DNA from: Canna indica
Taxonomy: Eukaryota; Streptophyta; Magnoliopsida; Zingiberales; Cannaceae
Length of the DNA stretch: 64,000 nucleotides
Direction: 5' to 3'
Assembly: GCA_034359265.1 (NCBI GenBank)
Contig: CP136896.1
Span: 35,702,001-35,766,000 of the forward strand
Shown: in pieces, positions 25,601-37,116 of the stretch
How positions within the stretch are numbered: the stretch's first letter is position 1
Layout of the letters: every line of letters begins with the position of its first letter
The notes under the pieces: model-generated
What the model was told of the DNA's origin: nothing
What the model saw: the letters and a program-made list of their open reading frames with translations, nothing else
Databases searched by the model: none
Program-made: the position numbers and the translations under genes

Positions 25601-25982
25601 GCATCGTTCAAGATCTATTAGAAAAATCATGCAATTCTTTGCATTAGTCTGTCAAAAATAACTCGATTAACAACTTCTCCCATCACAGTGAATGTTCTGG
25701 AGTCACTCGGGACTCAGATTACAGGGCGTTTCGAGCCGATACCCCGAAGTTCAATCAGTCTGCTTCGTTCAAGATTCTATTCGAAAAATAGTGCAATTCT
25801 GTGCATTAGTCTGTCGAGAATAACTCGATTAACAACTTCTCCCATCGCAGTGAATGTTCTGGAGTCACTCGGTACTCAGATTACTGGGCGTTTCAAGCCG
25901 ATACCCCGAAGTTCAATCAGTCGGCTTCGTTCAAAATCAATTCGAAAAATCATGCAATTATGTGCATTAGTCTGTCAAAAAT
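19689..25982 (+). repeat. 39-monomer HOR, copy X3 (6294 bp)
   Basis: Full 39-monomer copy. It is 1 bp shorter than X1 because of the deletion GACTCAGATACAGG near 21031, which is shared with X2. Landmarks AATAGCTCG (22590), GAGATGATAC (about 23151) and AATAAATCG (24689) sit exactly 9844 bp after those of X1. The last f monomer has the usual ATTATGTG. Confidence 0.93.
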
Positions 25983-28900
25983 AACTCGATTAACAACTTC
26001 TCCCATCGCAGTGAATGTTCTGGAGTCGCTCGGTACTCAGATTACTGGGCGTTTCGAGCTGATACCCCGAAGTTCAATCAGTCGGCATCGTTCAAGATCT
26101 ATTCGAAAAATCATGCAATTCTTTCCATTAGTCTGTCAAAAATAACTCGATTAACAACTTCTCCCATCATAGTTAATGTTCTGGAGTCGCTCGGGACTCA
26201 GATTACAGGGCGTTTCGAGCCGATACCCCGAATTTCAATCAGTCGGCTTCGTTCAAGATTCTATTCGAAAAATCGTGTAATTCTGTGCATTAGTCTGTAA
26301 AAAATAACTCGATTAACAACTTCTCCCATCGCAGTGAATGTTCTGGAGTCGCTCGGTACTCAAATTACTGGGCGTTTCGAGCTGATACCCCGAAGTTCAA
26401 TCAGTCGGCATCGTTCAAGATCTATTAGAAAAATCATGCAATTCTTTGCATTAGTCTGTCAAAAATAACTCGATTAACAACTTCTCCCATCACAGTGAAT
26501 GTTCTGGAGTCACTCGGGACTCAGATTACAGGGCGTTTCGAGCCGATACCCCGAAGTTCAATCAGTCTGCTTCGTTCAAGATTCTATTCGAAAAATAGTG
26601 CAATTCTGTGCATTAGTCTGTCGAGAATAACTCGATTAACAACTTCTCCCATCGCAGTGAATGTTCTGGAGTCACTCGGTACTCAGATTACTGGGCGTTT
26701 CAAGCCGATACCCCGAAGTTCAATCAGTCGGCTTCGTTCAAAATCAATTCGAAAAATCATGCAATTATGTGCATTAGTCTGTCAAAAATAACTCGATTAA
26801 CAACTTCTCCCATCGCAGTGAATGTTCTGGAGTCGCTCGGTACTCAGATTACTGGGCGTTTCGAGCCGATACCCCGAAGTTCAATCAGTTGGCTTCGTTC
26901 AAGATTCTATTCGAAAAATCGTGCAATTCTGTGCATTAGTCTGTCAAAAATAACTCGATTAACAACTTCTCCCATCGCAGTGAATGTTCTGGAGTCGCTC
27001 GGTACTCAGATTACTGGGCGTTTCGAGCTGATACCCCGAAGTTCAATCAGTCGGCATCGTACAAGATCTATTCGAAAAATCATGCAATTCTTTGCATTAG
27101 TCTGTCAAAAATAACTCGATTAACAACTTCTCCCATCATAGTTAATGTTCTGGAGTCGCTCGGGACTCAGATTACAGGGCGTTTCGAGCCGATACCCCGA
27201 ATTTCAATCAGTCGGCTTCGTTCAAGATTCTATTCGAAAAATCGTGTAATTCTGTGCATTAGTCTGTAAAAAATAACTCGATTAACAACTTCTCCCATCG
27301 CAGTGAATGTTCTGGAGTCGCTCGGTACTCAGATTACTGGGCGTTTCGAGCTGATACCCCGAAGTTCAATTAGTCGGCATCGTTCAAGATCTATTCGAAA
27401 AATCATGCAATTCTTTGCATTAGTCTGTCAAAAATAACTCGATTAACAACTTCTCCCATCATAGTTAATGTTCTGGAGTCGCTCGGGACTCAGATTACAG
27501 GGCGTTTCGAGCTGATACCCCGAATTTCAATCAGTCGGCTTCGTTCAAGATTCTATTCGAAAAATCGTGTAATTCTGTGCATTAGTCTGTAAAAAATAAC
27601 TCGATTAACAACTTCTCCCATCGCAGTGAATGTTCTGGAGTCGCTCGGTACTCAGATTACTGGGCGTTTCGAGCTGATACCCCGAAGTTCAATCAGTCGG
27701 CATCGTTCAAGATCTATTCGAAAAATCATGCAATTCTTTGCATTAGTCTGTCAAAAATAACTCGATTAACAACTTCTCCCATCACAGTGAATGTTCTGGA
27801 GTCGCTCGGGACTCAGATTACAGGGCGTTTCGAGCCGATACCCCGAAGTTTAATCAGTCGGCATCGTTCAAGATCTATTCGAAAAATCATGCAATTCTTT
27901 GCATTAGTCTGTCAAAAATAACTCGATTAACAACTTCTCCCATCATAGTTAATGTTCTGGAGTCGCTCGGGACTCAGATTACAGGGCGTTTCGAGCCGAT
28001 ACCCCGAAGTTCAATCAGTTGGCTTCGTTCAAGATTCTATTCGAAAAATCGTGCAATTCTGTGCATTAGTCTGTCAAAAATAACTCGATTAACAACTTCT
28101 CCCATCGCAGTGAATGTTCTGGAGTCGCTCGGTACTCATATTACTGGGCGTTTCGAGCTGATACCCCGAAGTTCAATCAGTCGGCATCGTTCAAGATCTA
28201 TTAGAAAAATCATGCAATTCTTTGCATTAGTCTGTCAAAAATAACTCGATTAACAACTTCTCCCATCGCAGTGAATGTTCTGGAGTCGCTCGGTACTCAG
28301 ATTACTGGGCGTTTCGAGCTGATACCCCGAAGTTCAATCAGTCGGCATCGTTCAAGATCTATTCGAAAAATCATGCAATTCTTTGCATTAGTCTGTCAAA
28401 AATAACTCGATTAACAACTTCTCCCATCACAGTGAATGTTCTGGAGTCGCTCGGGACTCAGATTACAGGGCGTTTCGAGCCGATACCCCGAAGTTTAATC
28501 AGTCGGCATCGTTCAAGATCTATTCGAAAAATCATGCAATTCTTTGCATTAGTCTGTCAAAAATAACTCGATTAACAACTTCTCCCATCATAGTTAATGT
28601 TCTGGAGTCGCTCGGGACTCAGATTACAGGGCGTTTCGAGCCGATACCCCGAAGTTCAATCAGTTGGCTTCGTTCAAGATTCTATTCGAAAAATCGTGCA
28701 ATTCTGTGCATTAGTCTGTCAAAAATAACTCGATTAACAACTTCTCCCATCATAGTTAATGTTCTGGAGTCGCCCGGGACTCAGATTACAGGGCGTTTCG
28801 AGCCGATACCCCGAAGTTCAATCTGTTGGCTTCGTTCAAGATTCTATTCGAAAAATCGTGGAATTCTGTGCATTAGTCTGTCAAAAATAACTCGATTAAC

Positions 28901-30822
28901 AACTTCTCCCATCGCAGTGAATGTTCTGGAGTCGCTCGGTACTCAGATTACTGGGCGTTTCGAGCTGATACCCCGAAGTTCAATCAGTCGGCATCGTTCA
29001 AGATCTATTAGAAAAATCATGCAATTCTTTGCATTAGTCTGTCAAAAATAACTCGATTAACAATTTCTCCCATCACAGTGAATGTTCTGGAGTCGCTCGG
29101 TACTCAGATTACTGGGCTTTTCGAGCTGATACCCCGAAGTTCAATCAGTCGGCATCGTTCAAGATCTATTAGAAAAATAATGCAATTCTTTGCATTATTC
29201 TGTCAAAAATAACTCGATTAACAACTTCTCCCATCACAGTGAATGTTCTGGAGTCGCTTGGGACTCAGATTACAGGGCGTTTCGAGCCGATACCCCGAAG
29301 TTCAATCAGTCGGCATCGTTCAAGGTCTATTCGAAAAATCATGCAATTCTTTGCATTAGTCTGTCAAAAATAACTCGATTAACAACTTCTCCCAACATAG
29401 TTAATGTTCTGGAGTCGCTTGGGACTGAGATTAAAGGGCGTTTCGAGCCGATACCCCGAATTTCAATCAGTCGGCTTCGTTCAAGATTCTATTCGAAAAA
29501 TCATGTAATTCTGTGCATTAGTCTGTAAAAAATAACTCGATTAACAACTTCTCCCATCGCAGTGAATGTTCTGGAGTCGCTCGGTACTCAGATTACTGGG
29601 CGTTTCGAGCTGATACCCCGAAGTTCAATCAGTCGGCATCGTTCAAGATCTATTCGAAAAATCATGCAATTCTTTGCATTAGTCTGTCAAAAATAACTCG
29701 ATTAACAACTTCTCCCATCACAGTGAATGTTCTGGAGTCGCTCGGGACTCAGATTACTGGGCGTTCGAGCCGATACCCCGAAGTTCAATCAGTTGGCTTC
29801 GTTCAAGATTCTATTCGAAAAATCGTGCAATTCTGTGCATTAGTCTGTCAAAAATAACTCGATTAACAACTTCTCCCATCGCAGTGAATGTTCTGGAGTC
29901 GCTCGGTACTCAGATTACTGGGCGTTTCGAGCTGATACCCCGAAGTTCAATCAGTCGGCATCGTTCAAGATCTATTAGAAAAATCATGCAATTCTTTGCA
30001 TTAGTCTGTCAAAAATAACTCGATTAACAACTTCTCCCATCACAGTGAATGTTCTGGAGTCGCTCGGGACTCAGATTACAGGGCGTTTCGAGCCGATACC
30101 CCGAAGTTCAATCAGTCTGCTTCGTTCAAGATTCTATTCGAAAAATAGTGCAATTATGTGCATTAGTCTGTCGAGAATAACTCGATTAACAACTTCTCCC
30201 ATCGTAGTGAATGTTCTGGAGTCACTCGGTACTCAGATTACTGGGCGTTTCAAGCCGATACCCCGAAGTTCAATCAGTCGGCTTCGTTCAAAATCAATTC
30301 GAAAAATCATGCAATTATGTGCATTAGTCTGTCAAAAATAACTCGATTAACAACTTCTCCCATCGCAGTGAATGTTCTGGAGTCGCTCGGTACTCAGATT
30401 ACTGGGCGTTCCGAGCTGATACCCCGAAGTTCAATCAGTCGGCATCGTTCAAGATCTATTAGAAAAATCATGCAATTCTTTACATTATTCTGTCAAAAAT
30501 AACTCGATTAACAACTTCTCCCATCACAGTGAATGTTCTGGAGTCGCTTGGGACTCAGATTACAGGGCGTTTCGAGCCGATACCCCGAAGTTCAATCAGT
30601 CGGCATCGTTCAAGATCTATTCGAATAATCATGCAATTCTTTGCATTAGTCTGTCAAAAATAACTCGATTAACAACTTCTCCCATCGCAGTGAATGTTCT
30701 GGAGTCGCTCGGTACTCAGATTACTGGGCGTTTCGAGCTGATACCCCGAAGTTCAATCAGTCGGCATCGTTCAAGATCTATTCGAAAAATCATGCAATTC
30801 TTTGCATTAGTCTGTCAAAAAT
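25983..30822 (+). repeat. Transitional region, 30 monomers
   Basis: Order: b d b e f a' b d b d b c a* b b c a* a2* b b0 c0 d0 b a b e f b c0 b (4840 bp). The e-f pair and a' appear here at 26467-26951, foreshadowing the regular unit. The a*, a2*, b0, c0 and d0 types of the left half make their last run at 27920-29533. The mixed order fits a boundary between two amplification domains. Confidence 0.88.
29695..29855 (+). repeat. a monomer with 1-bp deletion
   Basis: GGGCGTTCGAGCC replaces GGGCGTTTCGAGCC near 29760, so this a-type monomer is 161 rather than 162 bp. It also has CTGGGCG where most a monomers have CAGGGCG. Confidence 0.85.
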
Positions 30823-32436
30823 AACTCGATTAACAACTTCTCCCATCACAGTGAATGTTCTGGAGTCGCTCGGGACTCAGATTACAGGGCGTTTCGAGCC
30901 GATACCCCGAAGTTCAATCAGTTGGCTTCGTTCAAGATTCTATTCGAAAAATCGTGCAATTCTGTGCATTAGTCTGTCAAAAATAACTCGATTAACAACT
31001 TCTCCCATCGCAGTGAATGTTCTGGAGTCGCTCGGTACTCAGATTACTGGGCGTTTCGAGCTAATACCCCGAAGTTCAATCAGTCGGCATCGTTCAAGAT
31101 CTATTAGAAAAATCATGCAATTCTTTGCATTAGTCTGTCAAAAATAACTCGATTAACAACTTCTCCCATCACAGTGAATGTTCTGGAGTCGCTCGGGACT
31201 CAGATTACAGGGCGTTTCGAGCCGATACCCCGAAGTTCAATCAGTCTGCTTCGTTCAAGATTCTATTCGAAAAATAGTGCAATTCTGTGCATTAGTCTGT
31301 CGAGAATAACTCGATTAACAACTTCTCCCATCGCAGTGAATGTTCTGGAGTCACTCGGTACTCAGATTACTGGGCGTTTCAAGCCGATACCCCGAAGTTC
31401 AATCAGTCGGCTTCGTTCAAAATCAATTCGAAAAATCATGCAATTATGTGCATTAGTCTGTCAAAAATAACTCGATTAACAACTTCTCCCATCGCAGTGA
31501 ATGTTCTGGAGTCGCTCGGTACTCAGATTACTGGGCGTTTCGAGCCGATACCCCGAAGTTCAATCAGTTGGCTTCGTTCAAGATTCTATTCGAAAAATCG
31601 TGCAATTCTGTGCATTAGTCTGTCAAAAATAACTCGATTAACAACTTCTCCCATCGCAGTGAATGTTCTGGAGTCGCTCGGTACTCAGATTACTCGGCGT
31701 TTCGAGCTGATACCCCGAAGTTCAATCAGTCGGCATCGTTCAAGATCTATTCGAAAAATCATGCAATTCTTTGCATTAGTCTGTCAAAAATAACTCGATT
31801 AACAACATCTCCCATCATAGTTAATGTTCTGGAGTCGCTCGGGACTCAGATTATAGGGCGTTTCGAGCCGATACCCCGAATTTCAATCAGTCGGCTTCGT
31901 TCAAGATTCTATTCGAAAAATCGTGTAATTCTGTGCATTAGTCTGTAAAAAATAACTCGATTAACAACTTCTCCCATCGCAGTGAATGTTCTGGAGTCAC
32001 TCGGTACTCAGATTACTGGGCGTTTCGAGCTGATACCCCGAAGTTCAATCAGTCGGCATCGTTCAAGATCTATTCGAAAAATCATGCAATTCTTTGCATT
32101 AGTCTGTCAAAAATAACTCGATTAACAACTTCTCCCATCACAGTGAATGTTCTGGAGTCGCTCGGGACTCAGATTACAGGGCGTTTCGAGCCGATACCCC
32201 GAAGTTCAATCAGTCGGCATCGTTCAAGATCTATTCGAATAATCATGCAATTCTTTGCATTAGTCTGTCAAAAATAACTCGATTAACAACTTCTCCCATC
32301 GCAGTGAATGTTCTGGAGTCGCTCGGTACTCAGATTACTGGGCGTTTCGAGCTGATACCCCGAAGTTCAATCAGTCGGCATCGTTCAAGATCTATTCGAA
32401 AAATCATGCAATTCTTTGCATTAGTCTGTCAAAAAT
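30823..32436 (+). repeat. 10-mer HOR unit 1 (1614 bp, early form)
   Basis: Order a b e f a' b d b c0-like b. It is the first unit with the later period, but positions 8-10 differ from the rest: position 8 is plain b, position 9 has GTTCAATC with CGAATAATC, and position 10 is b. Private changes: GAGCTAATAC near 31060 and ATTACTCGGCG near 31690. Monomer d starts with AACAACATCTCCC (31801), shared only with the next unit. Confidence 0.9.
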
Positions 32437-34050
32437 AACTCGATTAACAACTTCTCCCATCACAGTGAATGTTCTGGAGTCGCTCGGGACTCAGATTACA
32501 GGGCGTTTCGAGCCGATACCCCGAAGTTCAATCAGTTGGCTTCGTTCAAGATTCTATTCGAAAAATCGTGCAATTCTGTGCATTAGTCTGTCAAAAATAA
32601 CTCGATTAACAACTTCTCCCATCGCAGTGAATGTTCTGGAGTCGCTCGGTACTCAGATTACTGGGCGTTTCGAGCTGATACCCCGAAGTTCAATCAGTCG
32701 GCATCGTTCAAGATCTATTAGAAAAATCATGCAATTCTTTGCATTAGTCTGTCAAAAATAACTCGATTAACAACTTCTCCCATCACAGTGAATGTTCTGG
32801 AGTCGCTCGGGACTCAGATTACAGGGCGTTTCGAGCCGATACCCCGAAGTTCAATCAGTCTGCTTCGTTCAAGATTCTATTCGAAAAATAGTGCAATTCT
32901 GTGCATTAGTCTGTCGAGAATAACTCGATTAACAACTTCTCCCATCGCAGTGAATGTTCTGGAGTCACTCGGTACTCAGATTACTGGGCGTTTCAAGCCG
33001 ATACCCCGAAGTTCAATCAGTCGGCTTCGTTCAAAATCAATTCGAAAAATCATGCAATTATGTGCATTAGTCTGTCAAAAATAACTCGATTAACAACTTC
33101 TCCCATCGCAGTGAATGTTCTGGAGTCGCTCGGTACTCAGATTACTGGGCGTTTCGAGCCGATACCCCGAAGTTCAATCAGTTGGCTTCGTTCAAGATTC
33201 TATTCGAAAAATCGTGCAATTCTGTGCATTAGTCTGTCAAAAATAACTCGATTAACAACTTCTCCCATCGCAGTGAATGTTCTGGAGTCGCTCGGTACTC
33301 AGATTACTGGGCGTTTCGAGCTGATACCCCGAAGTTCAATCAGTCGGCATCGTTCAAGATCTATTCGAAAAATCATGCAATTCTTTGCATTAGTCTGTCA
33401 AAAATAACTCGATTAACAACATCTCCCATCATAGTTAATGTTCTGGAGTCGCTCGGGACTCAGATTATAGGGCGTTTCGAGCCGATACCCCGAATTTCAA
33501 TCAGTCGGCTTCGTTCAAGATTCTATTCGAAAAATCGTGTAATTCTGTGCATTAGTCTGTAAAAAATAACTCGATTAACAACTTCTCCCATCGCAGTGAA
33601 TGTTCTGGAGTCGCTCGGTACTCAGATTACTGGGCGTTTCGAGCTGATACCCCAAAGTTCAATCAGTCGGCATCGTTCAAAATCAATTCGAAAAGTCATG
33701 CAATTATGTGCATTAGTCTGTCAAAAATAACTCGATTAACAACTTCTCCCATCGCAGTGAATGCTCTGGAGTCGCTCGGTACTCAGATTACTGGGCGTTT
33801 CGAGCTGATACCCCGAAGTTCAATCAGTCGGCATCGTTCAAGATCTATTCGAAAAATCATGCAATTCTTTGCATTAGTCTGTCAAAAATAACTCGATTAA
33901 CAACTTCTCCCATCACAGTGAATGTTCTGGAGTCGCTCGGGACTCAGATTACAGGGCGTTTCGAGCCGATACCCCGAAGTTTAATCAGTCGGCATCGTTC
34001 AAGATCTATTCGAAAAATAATGCAATTCTTTGCATTAGTCTGTCAAAAAT
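32437..34050 (+). repeat. 10-mer HOR unit 2 (1614 bp)
   Basis: Order a b e f a' b d b' b c. It is the first unit with b' (AAAATCAATTCG with AAAAGTC) at position 8 and a GTTTAATC c monomer at position 10 ending AATAATGC. It keeps the AACAACATC variant in d (33415) and the GAGCCG form of a'. Private: CCCCAAAG near 33651 and AATGCTCTGG near 33761. Confidence 0.92.
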
Positions 34051-34212
34051 AACTCGATTAACAACTTCTCCCATCACAGTGAATGTTCTGGAGTCGCTCG
34101 GGACTCAGATTACAGGGCGTTTCGAGCCGATACCCCGAAGTTCAATCAGTTGGCTTCGTTCAAGATTCTATTCGAAAAATCGTGCAATTCTGTGCATTAG
34201 TCTGTCAAAAAT
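34051..34212 (+). repeat. Monomer a exemplar (HOR position 1, 162 bp)
   Basis: ACAGTG, GGGACTC, ACAGGGCG, GAGCCG, GTTCAATCAGTTGGCTT, AGATTCTATTCG, ATCGTGCAATTCTGTG. Opens every regular unit. Confidence 0.92.
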
Positions 34213-34373
34213 AACTCGATTAACAACTTCTCCCATCGCAGTGAATGTTCTGGAGTCGCTCGGTACTCAGATTACTGGGCGTTTCGAGCTGATACCCCGA
34301 AGTTCAATCAGTCGGCATCGTTCAAGATCTATTAGAAAAATCATGCAATTCTTTGCATTAGTCTCTCAAAAAT
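34213..34373 (+). repeat. Monomer b exemplar (position 2, 161 bp)
   Basis: GCAGTG, GGTACTC, CTGGGCG, GAGCTG, TCGGCAT, AGATCTATTAG, CATGCAATTCTTTG. The ATTAG form marks position 2; b monomers at positions 6 and 9 have ATTCG. b is the most abundant type in the window. Confidence 0.92.
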
Positions 34374-34535
34374 AACTCGATTAACAACTTCTCCCATCAC
34401 AGTGAATGTTCTGGAGTCGCTCGGGACTCAGATTACAGGGCGTTTCGAGCCGATACCCCGAAGTTCAATCAGTCTGCTTCGTTCAAGATTCTATTCGAAA
34501 AATAGTGCAATTCTGTGCATTAGTCTGTCGAGAAT
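34374..34535 (+). repeat. Monomer e exemplar (position 3, 162 bp)
   Basis: ACAGTG left part as in a; TCAGTCTGCTT, AGATTCT, AATAGTGCAATTC, and the distinctive tail TCTGTCGAGAAT in place of TCTGTCAAAAAT. In the regular units it is always followed by f; e is followed by b only at 15493, 19043 and 25337. Confidence 0.92.
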
Positions 34536-34696
34536 AACTCGATTAACAACTTCTCCCATCGCAGTGAATGTTCTGGAGTCACTCGGTACTCAGATTACTG
34601 GGCGTTTCAAGCCGATACCCCGAAGTTCAATCAGTCGGCTTCGTTCAAAATCAATTCGAAAAATCATGCAATTATGTGCATTAGTCTGTCAAAAAT
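34536..34696 (+). repeat. Monomer f exemplar (position 4, 161 bp)
   Basis: GCAGTG, GAGTCACTCGG, TTTCAAGCCG, TCGGCTTCG, TTCAAAATCAATTCG, GCAATTATGTG. The AGATCT site is lost, yet length stays 161. Its right part is also found in b'. Confidence 0.92.
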
Positions 34697-34858
34697 AACT
34701 CGATTAACAACTTCTCCCATCGCAGTGAATGTTCTGGAGTCGCTCGGTACTCAGATTACTGGGCGTTTCGAGCTGATACCCCGAAGTTCAATCAGTTGGC
34801 TTCGTTCAAGATTCTATTCAAAAAATCGTGCAATTCTGTGCATTAGTCTGTCAAAAAT
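34697..34858 (+). repeat. Monomer a' exemplar (position 5, 162 bp; b-left / a-right)
   Basis: Left part like b (GCAGTG, GGTACTC, CTGGGCG, GAGCTG) and right part like a (TTGGCTT, AGATTCT). Absent from 9-mer units. Units 1 and 2 carry GAGCCG here and all later ones GAGCTG, so the b-derived tract lengthened between them. Confidence 0.88.
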
Positions 34859-35019
34859 AACTCGATTAACAACTTCTCCCATCGCAGTGAATGTTCTGGA
34901 GTCGCTCGGTACTCAGATTACTGGGCGTTTCGAGCTGATACCCCGAAGTTCAATCAGTCGGCATCGTTCAAGATCTATTCGAAAAATCATGCAATTCTTT
35001 GCATTAGTCTGTCAAAAAT
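34859..35019 (+). repeat. Monomer b, position 6 (161 bp, ATTCG form)
   Basis: Same left and middle blocks as position 2 but AGATCTATTCG instead of AGATCTATTAG, and TCTGTCAAAA tail. In 9-mers a monomer of this form directly follows f. Confidence 0.88.
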
Positions 35020-35181
35020 AACTCGATTAACAACTTCTCCCATCATAGTTAATGTTCTGGAGTCGCTCGGGACTCAGATTATAGGGCGTTTCGAGCCGAT
35101 ACCCCGAATTTCAATCAGTCGGCTTCGTTCAAGATTTTATTCGAAAAATCGTGTAATTCTGTGCATTAGTCTGTAAAAAAT
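35020..35181 (+). repeat. Monomer d exemplar (position 7, 162 bp)
   Basis: CATCATAGTTAATG, GATTATAGGGCG (ATTACAGGG in copies left of 30823), AATTTCAATCAGTCGGCTT, GTGTAATTC, tail TCTGTAAAAAAT with a six-A run. TTTTATTCG versus TTCTATTCG distinguishes lineages of units. Confidence 0.9.
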
Positions 35182-35342
35182 AACTCGATTAACAACTTCT
35201 CCCATCGCAGTGAATGTTCTGGAGTCGCTCGGTACTCAGATTACTGGGCGTTTCGAGCTGATACCCCGAAGTTCAATCAGTCGGCATCGTTCAAAATCAA
35301 TTCGAAAAGTCATGCAATTATGTGCATTAGTCTGTCAAAAAT
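35182..35342 (+). repeat. Monomer b' exemplar (position 8, 161 bp; b-left / f-right)
   Basis: Reads as b up to TCGGCATCG and as f from TTCAAAATCAATTCG to GCAATTATGTG, with AAAAGTC as its own marker. In 9-mers it begins AACTCTATT instead of AACTCGATT. Position 8 of the oldest-looking unit (30823) is still plain b, so b' appears to be a conversion product fixed afterwards. Confidence 0.88.
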
Positions 35343-35503
35343 AACTCGATTAACAACTTCTCCCATCGCAGTGAATGTTCTGGAGTCGCTCGGTACTCAG
35401 ATTACTGGGCGTTTCGAGCTGATACCCCGAAGTTCAATCAGTCGGCATCGTTCAAGATCTATTCGAAAAATCATGCAATTCTTTGCATTAGTCTGTCAAA
35501 AAT
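35343..35503 (+). repeat. Monomer b, position 9 (161 bp)
   Basis: ATTCG form of b between b' and c. Several lineage markers fall here: GCGTTCCGAG near 39928, 45738 and 54615, and ATTCTAAAAATC near 57732 and 59829. Confidence 0.86.
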
Positions 35504-35664
35504 AACTCGATTAACAACTTCTCCCATCACAGTGAATGTTCTGGAGTCGCTCGGGACTCAGATTACAGGGCGTTTCGAGCCGATACCCCGAAGTTTAATC
35601 AGTCGGCATCGTTCAAGATCTATTCGAAAAATAATGCAATTCTTTGCATTAGTCTGTCAAAAAT
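35504..35664 (+). repeat. Monomer c exemplar (position 10, 161 bp)
   Basis: ACAGTG, GGGACTC, ACAGGGCG, GAGCCG as in a, but GTTTAATCAGTCGGCAT and AGATCTATTCG. In most 10-mers the tail is AATAATGC; in 9-mers it is AATCATGC. Confidence 0.9.
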
Positions 35665-37116
35665 AACTCGATTAACAACTTCTCCCATCACAGTGAATGT
35701 TCTGGAGTCGCTCGGGACTCAGATTACAGGGCGTTTCGAGCCGATACCCCGAAGTTCAATCAGTTGGCTTCGTTCAAGATTCTATTCGAAAAATCGTGCA
35801 ATTCTGTGCATTAGTCTGTCAAAAATAACTCGATTAACAACTTCTCCCATCGCAGTGAATGTTCTGGAGTCGCTCGGTACTCAGATTACTGGGCGTTTCG
35901 AGCTGATACCCCGAAGTTCAATCAGTCGGCATTGTTCAAGATCTATTAGAAAAATCATGCAATTCTTTGCATTAGTCTCTCAAAAATAACTCGATTAACA
36001 ACTTCTCCCATCACAGTGAATGTTCTGGAGTCGCTCGGGACTCAGATTACAGGGCGTTTCGAGCCGATACCCCGAAGTTCAATCAGTCTGCTTCGTTCAA
36101 GATTCTATTCGAAAAATAGTGCAATTCTGTGCATTAGTCTGTCGAGAATAACTCGATTAACAACTTCTCCCATCGCAGTGAATGTTCTGGAGTCACTCGG
36201 TACTCAGATTACTGGGCGTTTCAAGCCGATACCCCGAAGTTCAATCAGTCGGCTTCGTTCAAAATCAATTCGAAAAATCATGCAATTATGTGCATTAGTC
36301 TGTCAAAAATAACTCGATTAACAACTTCTCCCATCGCAGTGAATGTTCTGGAGTCGCTCGGTACTCAGATTACTGGGCGTTTCGAGCTGATACCCCGAAG
36401 TTCAATCAGTCGGCATCGTTCAAGATCTATTCGAAAAATCATGCAATTCTTTGCATTAGTCTGTCAAAAATAACTCGATTAACAACTTCTCCCATCATAG
36501 TTAATGTTCTGGAGTCGCTCGGGACTCAGATTATAGGGCGTTTCGAGCCGATACCCCGAATTTCAATCAGTCGGCTTCGTTCAAGATTCTATTCGAAAAA
36601 TCGTGTAATTCTGTGCATTAGTCTGTAAAAAATAACTCTATTAACAACTTCTCCCATCGCAGTGAATGTTCTGGAGTCGCTCGGTACTCAGATTACTGGG
36701 CGTTTCGAGCTGATACCCCGAAGTTCAATCAGTCGGCATCGTTCAAAATCAATTCGAAAAGTCATGCAATTATGTGCATTAGTCTGTCAAAAATAACTCG
36801 ATTAACAACTTCTCCCATCGCAGTGAATGTTCTGGAGTCGCTCGGTACTCAGATTACTGGGCGTTTCGAGCTGATACCCCGAAGTTCAATCAGTCGGCAT
36901 CGTTCAAGATCTATTCGAAAAATCATGCAATTCTTTGCATTAGTCTGTCAAAAATAACTCGATTAACAACTTCTCCCATCACAGTGAATGTTCTGGAGTC
37001 GCTCGGGACTCAGATTACAGGGCGTTTCGAGCCGATACCCCGAAGTTTAATCAGTCGGCATCGTTCAAGATCTATTCGAAAAATCATGCAATTCTTTGCA
37101 TTAGTCTGTCAAAAAT
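35665..37116 (+). repeat. 9-mer HOR unit 4 (1452 bp)
   Basis: Order a b e f b d b' b c. It equals the 10-mer with the a' monomer (162 bp) removed. Markers: CATTGTTCAAG in position 2 (35931), TCTCTCAAAA tail, TTCTATTCG in d, AACTCTATT at the start of b' (36634). Confidence 0.92.

Larger units (their letters stand above)
34051..35664 (+). repeat. 10-mer HOR unit 3 (1614 bp), reference unit
   Basis: Order a b e f a' b d b' b c: four 162-bp and six 161-bp monomers, matching the measured 1614 bp. Markers are TCTCTCAAAA at the end of position 2, GAGCTG in a', TTTTATTCG in d and AATAATGC in c. Private: ATTCAAAAAATCG in a' near 34817. Confidence 0.93.

Noticed and set aside
34051..34212. CENP-B box (NTTCGNNNNANNCGGGN)
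   Set aside because: The best match I found, ATTCGAAAAATCGTGCA in a monomers, keeps TTCG and the central A but only one base of CGGG (about 6 of 9 core positions). That is too weak to call.
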